Positions 1 to 8,073 of a stretch of DNA of 10,121 nucleotides are shown here, piece by piece. The stretch comes from Clostridiales bacterium. GTDB taxonomy: Bacteria > Bacillota > Clostridia > Tissierellales > Dethiosulfatibacteraceae. Position numbers and translations under genes: made by a program. Every line of letters starts with the position of its first letter. The stretch's first letter is position 1. The notes under the pieces were generated by a model that was given only the letters and a program-made list of their open reading frames with translations, did not search any database and was not told the DNA's origin. The DNA is taken from NCBI GenBank assembly GCA_003446975.1, contig DMAP01000411.1:8507-18627 (forward strand), read 5' to 3'.

Positions 1-261
1 CCGCTTTTGGAAATGGCAAGAACGCATACAAGTCCCTCGATTGAACGATCAGTTCTTTTGCGTATGGGATTTTCAAGCATAGAAGCGAAACCATTGGTTG
101 AAGGCGCTATCGATAGAGGTTTGATCGGAAAAGGTGTGGGACATATAGTTTATAGAATATCAAAAGAAAAAAACATTCCCATTAGAGAAGCAGGTCTTCA
201 GATGATTGAAGGAATGCATTGGGATGATGCCTTGTCAATTTTCAAAGGAGGCCAAAAATAA
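1..261 (+). CDS. oraS: D-ornithine 4,5-aminomutase small (alpha) subunit OraS, 5'-truncated by the window edge
   Basis: This is the small subunit of the adenosylcobalamin- and PLP-dependent D-ornithine 4,5-aminomutase, which converts D-ornithine to 2,4-diaminopentanoate in the cytoplasm. The reading frame is open from base 1, so the gene starts upstream; the in-frame TTG at base 7 and ATG at 13 are internal codons and not the start. About 86 residues are visible, against about 120 for known OraS proteins. The visible part has the conserved stretches PSIERSVLLRMGFSS, GLIGKGVGHIVY and the C-terminal WDDALSIFKGG. The stop codon TAA overlaps the ATG of oraE by one base, and the oraE ribosome site lies inside the last oraS codons, so the two subunits are probably translationally coupled. 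Identity is recalled from family motifs and strongly supported by the adjacent oraE. Confidence 0.93.
   Translation, partial: PLLEMARTHTSPSIERSVLLRMGFSSIEAKPLVEGAIDRGLIGKGVGHIVYRISKEKNIPIREAGLQMIEGMHWDDALSIFKGGQK
247..251 (+). promoter_or_regulatory. Ribosome binding site of oraE inside the oraS 3' end
   Basis: AAAGGAGG ends 9 bases before the oraE ATG at 261 and encodes the Lys-Gly-Gly near the OraS C-terminus. It fixes the oraE start and couples its translation to oraS, which suits an enzyme whose two subunits must be made together. Confidence 0.85.
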
Positions 262-2471
262 TGAAACACTACAATCCCAATGAAAAGTTGGATATACATG
301 ATATTCTAAATGATTTGGAGAATTACAGGCCTAAGAGAAAAGGATGGACTTGGAGAAAAAAGGTTGATAATTTAATGATGGGGGGGCATGAGTATTCTGA
401 TTGTTCTGAACCATTGAAGAATTCAATAGGTATACCTGCCGCTGTACAATATTTTGATAACTTGAATCCACAACCCCAAGAGACAATAACAACTGAAATA
501 GCTTCAGGCCGATTTGAAGATGATATACGTAGGATGAGAATGGCAGCATGGCACGGAGCGGATCATATCATGGTAATCAGAACTGCAGGCCAGTCACATT
601 ATGACGGACTCATAGAAGGATCACCTCAAGGGATAGGAGGAATACCTGTAACCAGAAAACAGGTAAGAGCACAAAGAAAGGCATTGGACTTTATTGAAGA
701 TGAGGTTGGAAGGCCTATCAATTACCATTCCTATGTGTCGGGTGTTGCCGGTCCTGAAATCGCAGTCATGTTTGCGGAAGAAGGAGTCAACGGCGCACAT
801 CAGGATCCTCAATACAATGTTTTATACAGGAATATCAACATGGTCAGATCATTCGTCGATGCCGCAGAATCTAAGAAAGTCATGGCTCATGTCAATATGG
901 CTCAAATTGACGGTGCCCATAACGCAAATGCAACCGCGAGAGATGCATGGAAGGTGATGCCTGAGCTGATGGTTCAACATGCGATCAATTCCATGTATTC
1001 GTTCAAAGCAGGAATGAAAAAGGAAAACATCGCACTATCAACTGTTCCGCCTTCTGCAGCTCCTGTTCCTTGTACAAAATATGACTTGCCCTATGCGGTT
1101 GCCCTGCGCGATCTGTTTACAGAATATAAGATGAGAGCACAGCAAAACACAAAATACATCACGTCATCATCTAGGGAAGCAACGGTGACCCATGTAATGA
1201 ATATGCTGATATCAAAAATGACGAGAGCAGATATCCAGTCAACTATCACACCGGATGAGGGAAGAAATGTGCCATGGCACATGTATAATATTGAGGCATG
1301 CGACACTGCCAGTCAAACGCTGGTGGGACTTGATGGTTTGATGGAAATGATTGACCTTAAAACTGAAGGGTTTTTACCGGAGAAGGTAAGGGAGTTGAAA
1401 GAAAGATCTATACTATACTTCGAAGAGCTTCTGGAAGTCGGTGGTTATTTCGAAGCCGTCGAGAAAGGATTTTTTGTTGACTCAGGCATGTATCCTGAGA
1501 GAAACGGAGATGGAATCGGAAGAAAAATTCATGATGGCATAGGGGCAAATACAGTCTATAAGAGAGATGATGATTATTTCGCGCCGGTTACAGCTCATTT
1601 TGGCTACAACAATGTCGCTCAATATGATGAAGATGCAGTTGATAATCCGGCTTCATTGATCAATGGCTGCACATTGGAAGATCCGGATAAGATTGTATTC
1701 ATTGATGAATTGGATGAAAACGACAATGTGGAAGTCAGAATGGCAGAATCAGAAAAGTACAGAAACACCAATATGATTAAACCTGAAATGGAATGGCTTG
1801 CTGATGGTACTGTAGTTGTAGAAATCTGTCTTCCAACATCAAAAAGAGTTGCAGAGTTTGCAGCTGTCGAGTTCGCTAAAAAGATGAATCTGAGAGATCC
1901 TGAGGCAATACATGTTGAGGTTCTTCATCCATCCGAAGGTGTTAGAGTTCAGGTAAAAGGAAAGCTTGATTTTGATCTGGATATGTCAACGCTGGAAATA
2001 CCGGAAGAGCCTGAAATATTAAGCTTCGATGAGCTGTGGAATGAAATCGAGAAAAATCCAATGAAGGTTGTGGCCGCAACAGTAGGGCAGGACGAGCATT
2101 CTGTAGGATTGCGGGAAGTAATTGACATCAAGCACGGTGGGATAGAAAAATTCGGGATAGAAGTTGAATATCTGGGAACGTCATGTCCATTGGAAAAACT
2201 GGTGGATGCGGCTATTGAACTGAATGCGGATGCTATAATGGCGTCAACAATAATCAGCCATGACGATATCCATTATAAAAATATGAAAAGAATCCATGAA
2301 CTTTGTGTAGAAAAAGGCATCAGGGATAAAGTTATCATTATTACCGGAGGAACTCAAGTCACACCGGAAATAGCGGTGCAAAGTGGTGTGGATGCCGGGT
2401 TTGGTAAAGGCTCAAAAGGAATTCACGTAGCAACATTCCTTGTTAAGAGAAGAAAGGAAATGCAGAAATGA
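261..2471 (+). CDS. oraE: D-ornithine 4,5-aminomutase large (beta) subunit OraE, B12- and PLP-binding
   Basis: This is the catalytic subunit of D-ornithine 4,5-aminomutase. It moves the delta-amino group of D-ornithine to C4 by a radical mechanism started by homolysis of adenosylcobalamin. The 736 residues match the full family length. The first roughly 580 residues form the TIM-barrel/PLP region, including the conserved DGAHNANA around His220-Asn221. The C-terminal Rossmann domain carries the base-off/His-on B12 motif: DEHSVG with Asp611, His613 and Gly616, then a Ser662 segment (MASTII) and Gly696-Gly697 (ITGG). Lys624 lies 11 residues after the B12 histidine, the same spacing as His618 and Lys629 in the Clostridium sticklandii enzyme, where that lysine forms the PLP imine in the resting state. 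All key residues are therefore intact. The start is set by the strong ribosome site at 247-251. The stop overlaps the next gene by four bases (ATGA). Confidence 0.97.
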   Translation: MKHYNPNEKLDIHDILNDLENYRPKRKGWTWRKKVDNLMMGGHEYSDCSEPLKNSIGIPAAVQYFDNLNPQPQETITTEIASGRFEDDIRRMRMAAWHGADHIMVIRTAGQSHYDGLIEGSPQGIGGIPVTRKQVRAQRKALDFIEDEVGRPINYHSYVSGVAGPEIAVMFAEEGVNGAHQDPQYNVLYRNINMVRSFVDAAESKKVMAHVNMAQIDGAHNANATARDAWKVMPELMVQHAINSMYSFKAGMKKENIALSTVPPSAAPVPCTKYDLPYAVALRDLFTEYKMRAQQNTKYITSSSREATVTHVMNMLISKMTRADIQSTITPDEGRNVPWHMYNIEACDTASQTLVGLDGLMEMIDLKTEGFLPEKVRELKERSILYFEELLEVGGYFEAVEKGFFVDSGMYPERNGDGIGRKIHDGIGANTVYKRDDDYFAPVTAHFGYNNVAQYDEDAVDNPASLINGCTLEDPDKIVFIDELDENDNVEVRMAESEKYRNTNMIKPEMEWLADGTVVVEICLPTSKRVAEFAAVEFAKKMNLRDPEAIHVEVLHPSEGVRVQVKGKLDFDLDMSTLEIPEEPEILSFDELWNEIEKNPMKVVAATVGQDEHSVGLREVIDIKHGGIEKFGIEVEYLGTSCPLEKLVDAAIELNADAIMASTIISHDDIHYKNMKRIHELCVEKGIRDKVIIITGGTQVTPEIAVQSGVDAGFGKGSKGIHVATFLVKRRKEMQK

Positions 2472-3832
2472 GAATTGACGTATTGGTAGCAGAAATCGGC
2501 AGTACAACAACTGTTATCAATGCCTTTAATGGCATAGGCAGCCCTGACCCATGTTTCATGGGTCAGGGCCAAGCCCCTACCAGTGTTTTAGAGGGAGATG
2601 TGACTATCGGTCTCAACAGCGCCCTTGAAGATCTCAAAACAAGATTGAACATCTCCGAAATAGAATATAATCGGTTTTTGGCCACCAGCTCGGCTGCCGG
2701 TGGCTTGAAAATGACTGTTCACGGGCTGGTATATGACATGACGGTAAGGGCTGCCAAGGAAGCGGCATTAGGGGCTGGTGCGAACATACACATGGTTACT
2801 GCCGGTAGACTAAGAAGGACAGATGTGAATAGAATCAAATCAATTAATCCTAATATTATTTTGATAGCTGGCGGTGTCGATTATGGCGAAAGAGACACTG
2901 CTGTTTACAATGCGGAAGTAATAGCTGGATTAGGTCTTGACATTCCTGTGATCTATGCAGGAAATATCGAGAATCATGATGAAATAAAAGAGATTTTTGA
3001 AGGTAAAAAGATTGAGTTGCACATTGTCGAGAATGTATATCCCAAAATTGATCAATTGAATATTGAACCAACTAGAAATGTCATCCAAGACGTGTTCGAA
3101 AAGCATATTATTCATGCCCCTGGCATGGAGCATGTGCGGGACATGGTAAATGGCAGCATAGTGCCTACGCCAGGCGCTGTGATGATTGCCAGTCAGTTGC
3201 TATATGAAAAGATAGGTGACACAGTAACCTTTGATGTTGGTGGCGCCACAACCGATGTGCATTCTGTCACTGAAGGCTCCGAGGAGATCGAAAGAATTCT
3301 GATCAGCCCTGAACCAAAAGCAAAACGGACGGTTGAAGGTGATTTGGGAGTCTATATCAATATGAAGAATATTGTTGAACTGATTGGTGTTGAAGAAATT
3401 GCCAAGAAACTAAAGATAACCGCTGAGGAGGTTGACAAACTGATACTGGACCATCCTCCGATTCCAACAAACGATCTACAAATCAGATTTGTTGAACTTT
3501 TAACTGAAAAGGCTGTTGCTTTGTCACTGCAGAGGCACGCAGGCAGGTTCAGAGATTTGTATTCAACAGCAGGTAAGAAAAAGGTTGCTGAGGGAAAAGA
3601 CCTGACAAAGATCAAGTATATAGTCGGAACAGGCGGCGCACTGACAAGACTGCCAGGGCGAACAGATATCATCAAAAAGGTCATAGCAAATGTCAAAGGT
3701 AATGAAATGTTTCCAACTGCCGAGGCTAAGATACTGATCGATGATGATTATATTATGGCATCATTAGGCGTCATGTCAAAGGAGTATCCTGAGGTCGCAT
3801 TTGAGTTACTGTCTAAATCATTGAAGATATAA
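2468..3832 (+). CDS. GlmL/MutL-family actin-fold ATPase, probable reactivating chaperone for ornithine aminomutase
   Basis: This 454-residue protein belongs to the MutL/GlmL family, named after the gene that accompanies B12-dependent glutamate mutase; it is not DNA-mismatch-repair MutL. It shows the ASKHA (actin/Hsp70) nucleotide-binding signature: phosphate-1 loop AEIGSTTT (residues 8-15), phosphate-2 loop DVGGATTDVHS (256-266) and adenosine loop VGTGGALTRLPG (386-397). In phosphate-1 the usual Asp is Glu9. The gene overlaps oraE by ATGA and has AAGGA at 2454-2458 as its ribosome site, so it is cotranslated with the aminomutase. Family knowledge and context suggest it removes damaged cobalamin from OraE or helps load it; no function is proven by the sequence. 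A perfect 13-bp inverted repeat sits at 2541-2569 inside the coding sequence. The family call is firm and the client protein is inferred. Confidence 0.85.
   Translation: MRIDVLVAEIGSTTTVINAFNGIGSPDPCFMGQGQAPTSVLEGDVTIGLNSALEDLKTRLNISEIEYNRFLATSSAAGGLKMTVHGLVYDMTVRAAKEAALGAGANIHMVTAGRLRRTDVNRIKSINPNIILIAGGVDYGERDTAVYNAEVIAGLGLDIPVIYAGNIENHDEIKEIFEGKKIELHIVENVYPKIDQLNIEPTRNVIQDVFEKHIIHAPGMEHVRDMVNGSIVPTPGAVMIASQLLYEKIGDTVTFDVGGATTDVHSVTEGSEEIERILISPEPKAKRTVEGDLGVYINMKNIVELIGVEEIAKKLKITAEEVDKLILDHPPIPTNDLQIRFVELLTEKAVALSLQRHAGRFRDLYSTAGKKKVAEGKDLTKIKYIVGTGGALTRLPGRTDIIKKVIANVKGNEMFPTAEAKILIDDDYIMASLGVMSKEYPEVAFELLSKSLKI
2541..2569 (+). repeat. Perfect 13-bp inverted repeat (hairpin) inside the mutL-like gene
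   Basis: The arm GCCCTGACCCATG (2541-2553) is followed by a TTT loop and the exact complement CATGGGTCAGGGC (2557-2569). It is GC-rich within an AT-rich gene, lies about 70 bases after the start codon, and is read through in frame as Ser-Pro-Asp-Pro-Cys-Phe-Met-Gly-Gln-Gly. No U-tract follows, so it is not a classical terminator. Confidence 0.9.
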
Positions 3833-3841
3833 ACAAAAATC

Positions 3842-4924
3842 ATGATAAAAAGCGAGAAGCCCATGTATCCAAGATTAATAATCGATTTAAAAAAAATAGA
3901 AAGAAATGTTAATGAAATCACCACAAAATGTACTGATAAAAGCATAAAAGTTGCCGGGGTCACAAAAGTTTTCTGTGCAGATGAGCCCATCGTCGATGCC
4001 TATATTGGAGGAGGAGTGGATTATCTGGCTGATTCCAGAGTGCAGAATCTTAAAAAACTTCAAAACAAGGGATTGCCTGTTTATATGCTGCGTTTGCCGA
4101 TGCTTTCAGAAGCATCTGAAGTGGTGGCGTTGTCAGATGTATCATTAAACTCGGAGATTGAAACCATAAGACTATTAAATCTGTCCGCTAAAGCCCAGAA
4201 TAAGATTCATGGCGTTATTCTGATGATTGACTTAGGTGATTTACGAGAAGGGATTTTTGATGAAGAAGAACTATTGAAAACCATCACAGAAGTCCTAGAA
4301 CTTAAAAACATTGATTTGAAAGGGATAGGCACAAATCTTACTTGCTATGGCGGGGTTATCCCAACTGAAGAGAATCTTGGAAAGCTTTTGGCTTACAAGA
4401 ACAGTATAGAGAAGCAGTTTGATATCAACCTTGATATAATTTCAGGAGGGAATTCAAGCTCATTGTATCTGTTGGATGAAAAGAGAATGCCTGATGGAAT
4501 AAATATGCTGAGGATTGGAGAAGCCTTTGTCCTTGGCAGGGAGACAGCTTATGGCAATGCGATTGAAAGGACTTTTGATGACGCTTTTGTCCTTGAGGTA
4601 GAAATTATTGAAGTAAAAGAAAAGCCATCATTACCAATCGGAACAATCGGAATGGATGCATTTGGCAACAAACCGGTTTTCCAGGATAAGGGAATCATGA
4701 AAAGAGGTATTTGTGCTATCGGAAGGCAGGATATAGAACCGGATGGCTTGATTGGCTATGATGAAAAGCTTGCTATTGTGGGAGCCAGTTCGGATCATCT
4801 GATAGTTGACCTGACTAGATGTGACAAGGACTATAAACCAGGCGACGTGTTGAGATTTAAACTCACCTACGGAGGTTTATTGAAGGCTTTCACCTCTGAG
4901 TACGTTTCAAAGGTGTACGTTTAG
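3842..4924 (+). CDS. orr: Ornithine racemase Orr, PLP-dependent, alanine-racemase fold
   Basis: This enzyme interconverts L- and D-ornithine and so supplies the D-ornithine used by OraS/OraE. The 360 residues have the fold-type III (alanine racemase-like) N-terminal barrel. The PLP lysine is Lys42 in VAGVTKVFCAD, followed by GVDYLADSRVQNL. GGNSSSLYLL (around residue 200) and MLRIGEAFVLGRE (around 225) match the phosphate-binding and substrate regions of this racemase group. It begins 9 bases after the mutL-like stop, in the same operon. The start is uncertain: neither ATG 3842 nor the in-frame ATG 3863 has a good ribosome site. Starting at 3863 (MYPRLIIDL) would put the N-terminus where related racemases usually begin. 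Operon context makes ornithine the likely substrate; a related amino acid is possible from sequence alone. Confidence 0.92.
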   Translation: MIKSEKPMYPRLIIDLKKIERNVNEITTKCTDKSIKVAGVTKVFCADEPIVDAYIGGGVDYLADSRVQNLKKLQNKGLPVYMLRLPMLSEASEVVALSDVSLNSEIETIRLLNLSAKAQNKIHGVILMIDLGDLREGIFDEEELLKTITEVLELKNIDLKGIGTNLTCYGGVIPTEENLGKLLAYKNSIEKQFDINLDIISGGNSSSLYLLDEKRMPDGINMLRIGEAFVLGRETAYGNAIERTFDDAFVLEVEIIEVKEKPSLPIGTIGMDAFGNKPVFQDKGIMKRGICAIGRQDIEPDGLIGYDEKLAIVGASSDHLIVDLTRCDKDYKPGDVLRFKLTYGGLLKAFTSEYVSKVYV

Positions 4925-4947
4925 CGTGTGCTTATCGAAATGACAAC

Positions 4948-5763
4948 TTATTTATAAAAGGACGTGCCTATTGAAATGCTTTGATAAAGTAGTTCTAAGG
5001 CATTCTTTAGACTGCCATTGACGATGTGAATACTATCTATACCTGAGTGCAATGCCTCAATGCAGTTTTTCACTTTAGGAATCATCCCTTCTAAAATGAT
5101 ACCATTGTTAATAAGAGCTTCACCATACGCAGGTGTTATTCTTGGAATAACACTATTTTTGTCTTTGAAATCCATATAAATCCCATCAACATCAGTCATG
5201 TAAATAAGCTTGTTTGCCTTAAGCGATGAGGCTATTGCACTTGCGGCACTATCAGCATTGATGTTTAAGGTGAGACCAGTCTGGTCGGTTCCTATTGGAG
5301 AGATTACAGGGATTATATCGTTTTCTAACAATAATCGTATAATTGTCTGATTAACAGCGACAATTTCACCTACAAAACCTAATTCCTGCCCAACTGAGAC
5401 TTGTTTTTTACAAAGCAGAGCATTGTGGTCTTTTCCACTTATCCCAACTGCGTTAAGTTTCTTTAATTGCAGTTCTGTGACAATTCTTTTGTTGTTTTTT
5501 CCAGAAAGAACCATTTCCACCACTTCCATGGTTTGTGCATCGGTTATTCTCAGGCCGTCTCGAAATCTAGGTTCAATATCAAGTCGCTTTAGCATATGGT
5601 TGATGTAACTGCCCCCACCATGTACAACGACAACCGATATACCGGAAGTTCTAATGCAATTTATCTGAGTAGCGAAAGAATCCAATAAATAGTCAGATTC
5701 AAGTATAGAGCCACCAATCTTAATAACGTATATTTTTGAAGCATCTTTGATGTAATCTATCAT
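4948..5763 (-). CDS. argB: Acetylglutamate kinase ArgB
   Basis: This enzyme phosphorylates N-acetyl-L-glutamate with ATP, the second step of ornithine/arginine synthesis. It belongs to the amino-acid kinase family and has 271 residues, within the normal size range. Visible motifs are KIGGS with Lys15, VVHGGG (46-51), FRDGLRITD with Arg72, GISGKDHNA, LNINADSAA with Asn167 and Asp171, and GMIPKV with Lys230; these correspond to the phosphate-, substrate- and ATP-site residues of the E. coli enzyme. Only 14 residues precede the first lysine, so the long N-terminal helix of arginine-inhibited kinases is not evident. By inference, feedback inhibition may be weak and control may be mainly transcriptional. 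The start codon overlaps the argJ stop (ATGA), with GGAG about 10 bases upstream. It is the last gene of the operon and converges on orr. Confidence 0.95.
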   Translation of the reverse strand: MIDYIKDASKIYVIKIGGSILESDYLLDSFATQINCIRTSGISVVVVHGGGSYINHMLKRLDIEPRFRDGLRITDAQTMEVVEMVLSGKNNKRIVTELQLKKLNAVGISGKDHNALLCKKQVSVGQELGFVGEIVAVNQTIIRLLLENDIIPVISPIGTDQTGLTLNINADSAASAIASSLKANKLIYMTDVDGIYMDFKDKNSVIPRITPAYGEALINNGIILEGMIPKVKNCIEALHSGIDSIHIVNGSLKNALELLYQSISIGTSFYK

Positions 5764-6980
5764 GTTCTATAATCTCCATTTATACGTATGTAATCATAGG
5801 ACATATCGCATCCCCATCCCTTTGCCTCAAAATCGCCATCCATCAAGTTTACCAATATTTCTATCGAGTTGCCTTTCAAAACTTCAGCCGCCAACTCTTC
5901 ATTGAAATGCAAAGGTATTCCATTTTCAACAAGCCTGATGCTGCCAAATCGGCTTTTGAAAGCCAATGAAAGTCCGTTAGGATCCATGAATGCGCCTGAA
6001 TAACCCATGGCACAAATGATTCTTCCCCAATTTGCATCTTCGCCGAAAAAGGCGGTTTTAACCAAGTTCGAATTGATAATCGCTTTGCAAAGCACGCGAG
6101 CGTCATCTTTGGTTTTAGCTCCTCGTACCGTTGCCTCTAGTGTTTTGGTAGCTCCTTCCCCATCTTTAATAATCATTTTTGCCAGTTCAGTATTAATAAT
6201 GTTCAAGGCTTTGCAGAATATTATATAGTTTTCATCCTCTTCTATAATCTCATCATTTCCCGCCAATCCATTGGCTAAAATACAGGCCATATCATTTGTG
6301 CTAGTATCGCCATCGACAGAGATCATATTGTAGGTATCTATAATGCTATCAGACATGGCATGCTGAAGCAAAGGCTGTGAAATATTCAGATCGGTCGTTA
6401 TGAATGCAAGCATGGTAGCCATGTTGGGATGGATCATTCCGGAACCCTTTGCCATAGCACCAATTTTCACCAATTTTCCATCAATCGTAAATTGTAGAGA
6501 GACCTCTTTAGAAACTGTATCAGTCGTCATGATAGCAGAAGCAGCATCTATGGCTCCCTGACGGTCTGAGGACAAAAAAACACAAGACTTTTCAATGCCT
6601 TGATTAATGATATCTACAGGTAGTTGAACTCCAATGACACCCGTGGAAGCGGTCAACACAGCGTTTATGTCCAATTTCAAAGCATTTGCCAGTGATTCAG
6701 CCATTTTTTGATTGTTCACAATGCCTTGCTGGCCTGTGCAGGAATTGGCATGGCCACTATTGATTACAATTGCCTGTATGAGGGATTTTTCATCCAATAG
6801 TTGCTTGTTCCGGATAATAGAGGCAGCTTTGACCTGATTGGTGGTAAAAACAGCGGCATATCTAGCAGGAATTTCAGTATAGACAATGGCCAAGTCTCTT
6901 CTTTTATATTTCATTCCTGTATATCTGCCACATGCGTAAAATCCAGTTGGTTCAGTTACTCCGTTATGATTTAATTTCAT
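5760..6980 (-). CDS. argJ: Glutamate N-acetyltransferase / ornithine acetyltransferase ArgJ
   Basis: ArgJ moves the acetyl group from N-acetylornithine to glutamate, releasing ornithine and closing the acetyl cycle; bifunctional members also use acetyl-CoA and replace ArgA. The protein has 406 residues, the usual length. It is an Ntn-type enzyme that cuts itself into two chains: the motif HPNMATML gives cleavage between Ala188 and the nucleophile Thr189. ASTGVIG (111-117), which normally supplies the oxyanion hole, SVDGDTSTND (221-230) and the C-terminal SYDYIRINGDYRT are also family hallmarks. The start is well supported: GGAGG at 6986-6990 precedes ATG by 5 bases and overlaps the argC stop. 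Whether it is mono- or bifunctional cannot be told from the sequence; no argA is visible nearby. Confidence 0.96.
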   Translation of the reverse strand: MKLNHNGVTEPTGFYACGRYTGMKYKRRDLAIVYTEIPARYAAVFTTNQVKAASIIRNKQLLDEKSLIQAIVINSGHANSCTGQQGIVNNQKMAESLANALKLDINAVLTASTGVIGVQLPVDIINQGIEKSCVFLSSDRQGAIDAASAIMTTDTVSKEVSLQFTIDGKLVKIGAMAKGSGMIHPNMATMLAFITTDLNISQPLLQHAMSDSIIDTYNMISVDGDTSTNDMACILANGLAGNDEIIEEDENYIIFCKALNIINTELAKMIIKDGEGATKTLEATVRGAKTKDDARVLCKAIINSNLVKTAFFGEDANWGRIICAMGYSGAFMDPNGLSLAFKSRFGSIRLVENGIPLHFNEELAAEVLKGNSIEILVNLMDGDFEAKGWGCDMSYDYIRINGDYRT

Positions 6981-6989
6981 TTTGACCTC

Positions 6990-8033
6990 CTATGCTGGGA
7001 ACATGGATACTCGATCCAATCCAGTTTCTTCGTTAAGGCCAAACATGATATTCATATTCTGAATTGCCTGACCTGCAGCGCCTTTTATTAGATTATCAAG
7101 AGCAGAAGTGATAATGATTCGATTTGTTCTTTCGTCAAAAAAAATGCCAATGTCGATATAATTAGAACCTTTAACCCATTTTGTCTCAGCAGAAATACCT
7201 TCTGGTAAGAGTCTGACAAACTTCTCGCTATTGTAAAGATTACCATATGCATTTCTAATACTGCCATAATTTACGGATTGATTTGGCTTGCAGTAGATAG
7301 TTGTTAGAATACCCCTGTTCACTGGCATTAGATGTGGCACGAAGCTGAGTTTTATTCTTTCGCCCGAAAGCGATGAGAGCTTTTCTTCAATTTCAGGCGT
7401 GTGTCTGTGACGTATTGTGTTGTAAGAATTCATGTTTTCATTGCATTCAGAATAGTGGGTGCTCAGGCTCAACGTCCTACCGGCACCTGTGATACCGGAC
7501 TTGGCATCAATTACAATCGATTCGAGGTCAATCAGTGATTTCATCAGTAGAGGTGCAAGACTCAAAATGCTACAGGTTGTATAGCAGCCTGGGTTGGCTA
7601 CCAGGTTTGTTTTTTTGATGGCTTCCCTGTTTAGTTCGCATAACCCATAGACAGCTGACTCAATCAATTTAGGATTGATATGTTTTGGACTATACCATTG
7701 GTTATAGGTATCGACATCGTTTAATCTGAAATCGGCGCCTAGGTCAACTACCTTAATTTTATTGATAATCTCTTGGTCAAGAAACGTGGAAGAATGACCA
7801 TGGGGCAATGCTATGAATAAAACATCAATATCTTGACCCATTATATCCAAAGGCATTTCTATGCAATTTATATTCATTCGTTCATAATAGCTCATGTACA
7901 ATTTTGCGTAATGTTCACCATGATTGGATGATGAGGTTATGAAACTGATACGAACATCAGGATGGTCAGTAAGTAGTCTAATTAGCTCTTGGCCTGCATA
8001 ACCTGTCCCTCCAATGACACCTGCCTTGATCAT
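6990..8033 (-). CDS. argC: N-acetyl-gamma-glutamyl-phosphate reductase ArgC
   Basis: ArgC reduces N-acetylglutamyl phosphate to the semialdehyde with NADPH, the third step of ornithine synthesis. The 347 residues are the full family length. The N-terminal Rossmann motif GVIGGTGYAGQEL (5-17) binds the cofactor. The catalytic cysteine is Cys150 in ANPGCYTTCS, and HRHTPEIEE (209-217) and PHLMPVNRG (233-241) supply the conserved histidine segments. LPHGHSS and DLGADFRL are also typical. The start is supported by the ribosome site GGGAGGAAACAC just before ATG. It is the first gene of argCJB, led by a consensus promoter with a palindrome over the -10 box. No argD follows within the operon, so acetylornithine aminotransferase must be encoded elsewhere. 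Confidence 0.96.
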   Translation of the reverse strand: MIKAGVIGGTGYAGQELIRLLTDHPDVRISFITSSSNHGEHYAKLYMSYYERMNINCIEMPLDIMGQDIDVLFIALPHGHSSTFLDQEIINKIKVVDLGADFRLNDVDTYNQWYSPKHINPKLIESAVYGLCELNREAIKKTNLVANPGCYTTCSILSLAPLLMKSLIDLESIVIDAKSGITGAGRTLSLSTHYSECNENMNSYNTIRHRHTPEIEEKLSSLSGERIKLSFVPHLMPVNRGILTTIYCKPNQSVNYGSIRNAYGNLYNSEKFVRLLPEGISAETKWVKGSNYIDIGIFFDERTNRIIITSALDNLIKGAAGQAIQNMNIMFGLNEETGLDRVSMFPA

Positions 8034-8048
8034 GTGTTTCCTCCCTAG

Positions 8049-8073
8049 TGTAAAATAATATTTTTATTATACA
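8049..8073. promoter_or_regulatory. Near-perfect 25-bp palindrome over the argC -10 box, candidate ArgR operator
   Basis: The plus-strand arms are TGTAAAATA (8049-8057) and TATTATACA (8065-8073). Twenty of the 24 off-centre positions are self-complementary. The minus strand contains the core AATAAAAAT, which is common in Bacillus-type ARG boxes. Because it covers the -10 element and the likely start point, binding here would block transcription. Naming ArgR/AhrC as the binder is an inference from position and pathway. Confidence 0.6.

Noticed and set aside
380..386. Run of seven G near the start of oraE, possible slippage or phase-variation site
   Set aside because: The frame is intact on both sides, the residues (Met-Gly-Gly) look native, and the run is short for phase variation.
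3352..3696. 114-residue open frame on the minus strand inside the mutL-like gene
   Set aside because: It lies fully opposite a conserved coding region, has no ribosome site and shows no recognisable motif.
4891..4915. CACCT/AGGTG inverted repeat at the end of orr as a terminator
   Set aside because: The stem is only 5 bp, the loop is 15 bases, it lies within the coding sequence and no T-run follows.
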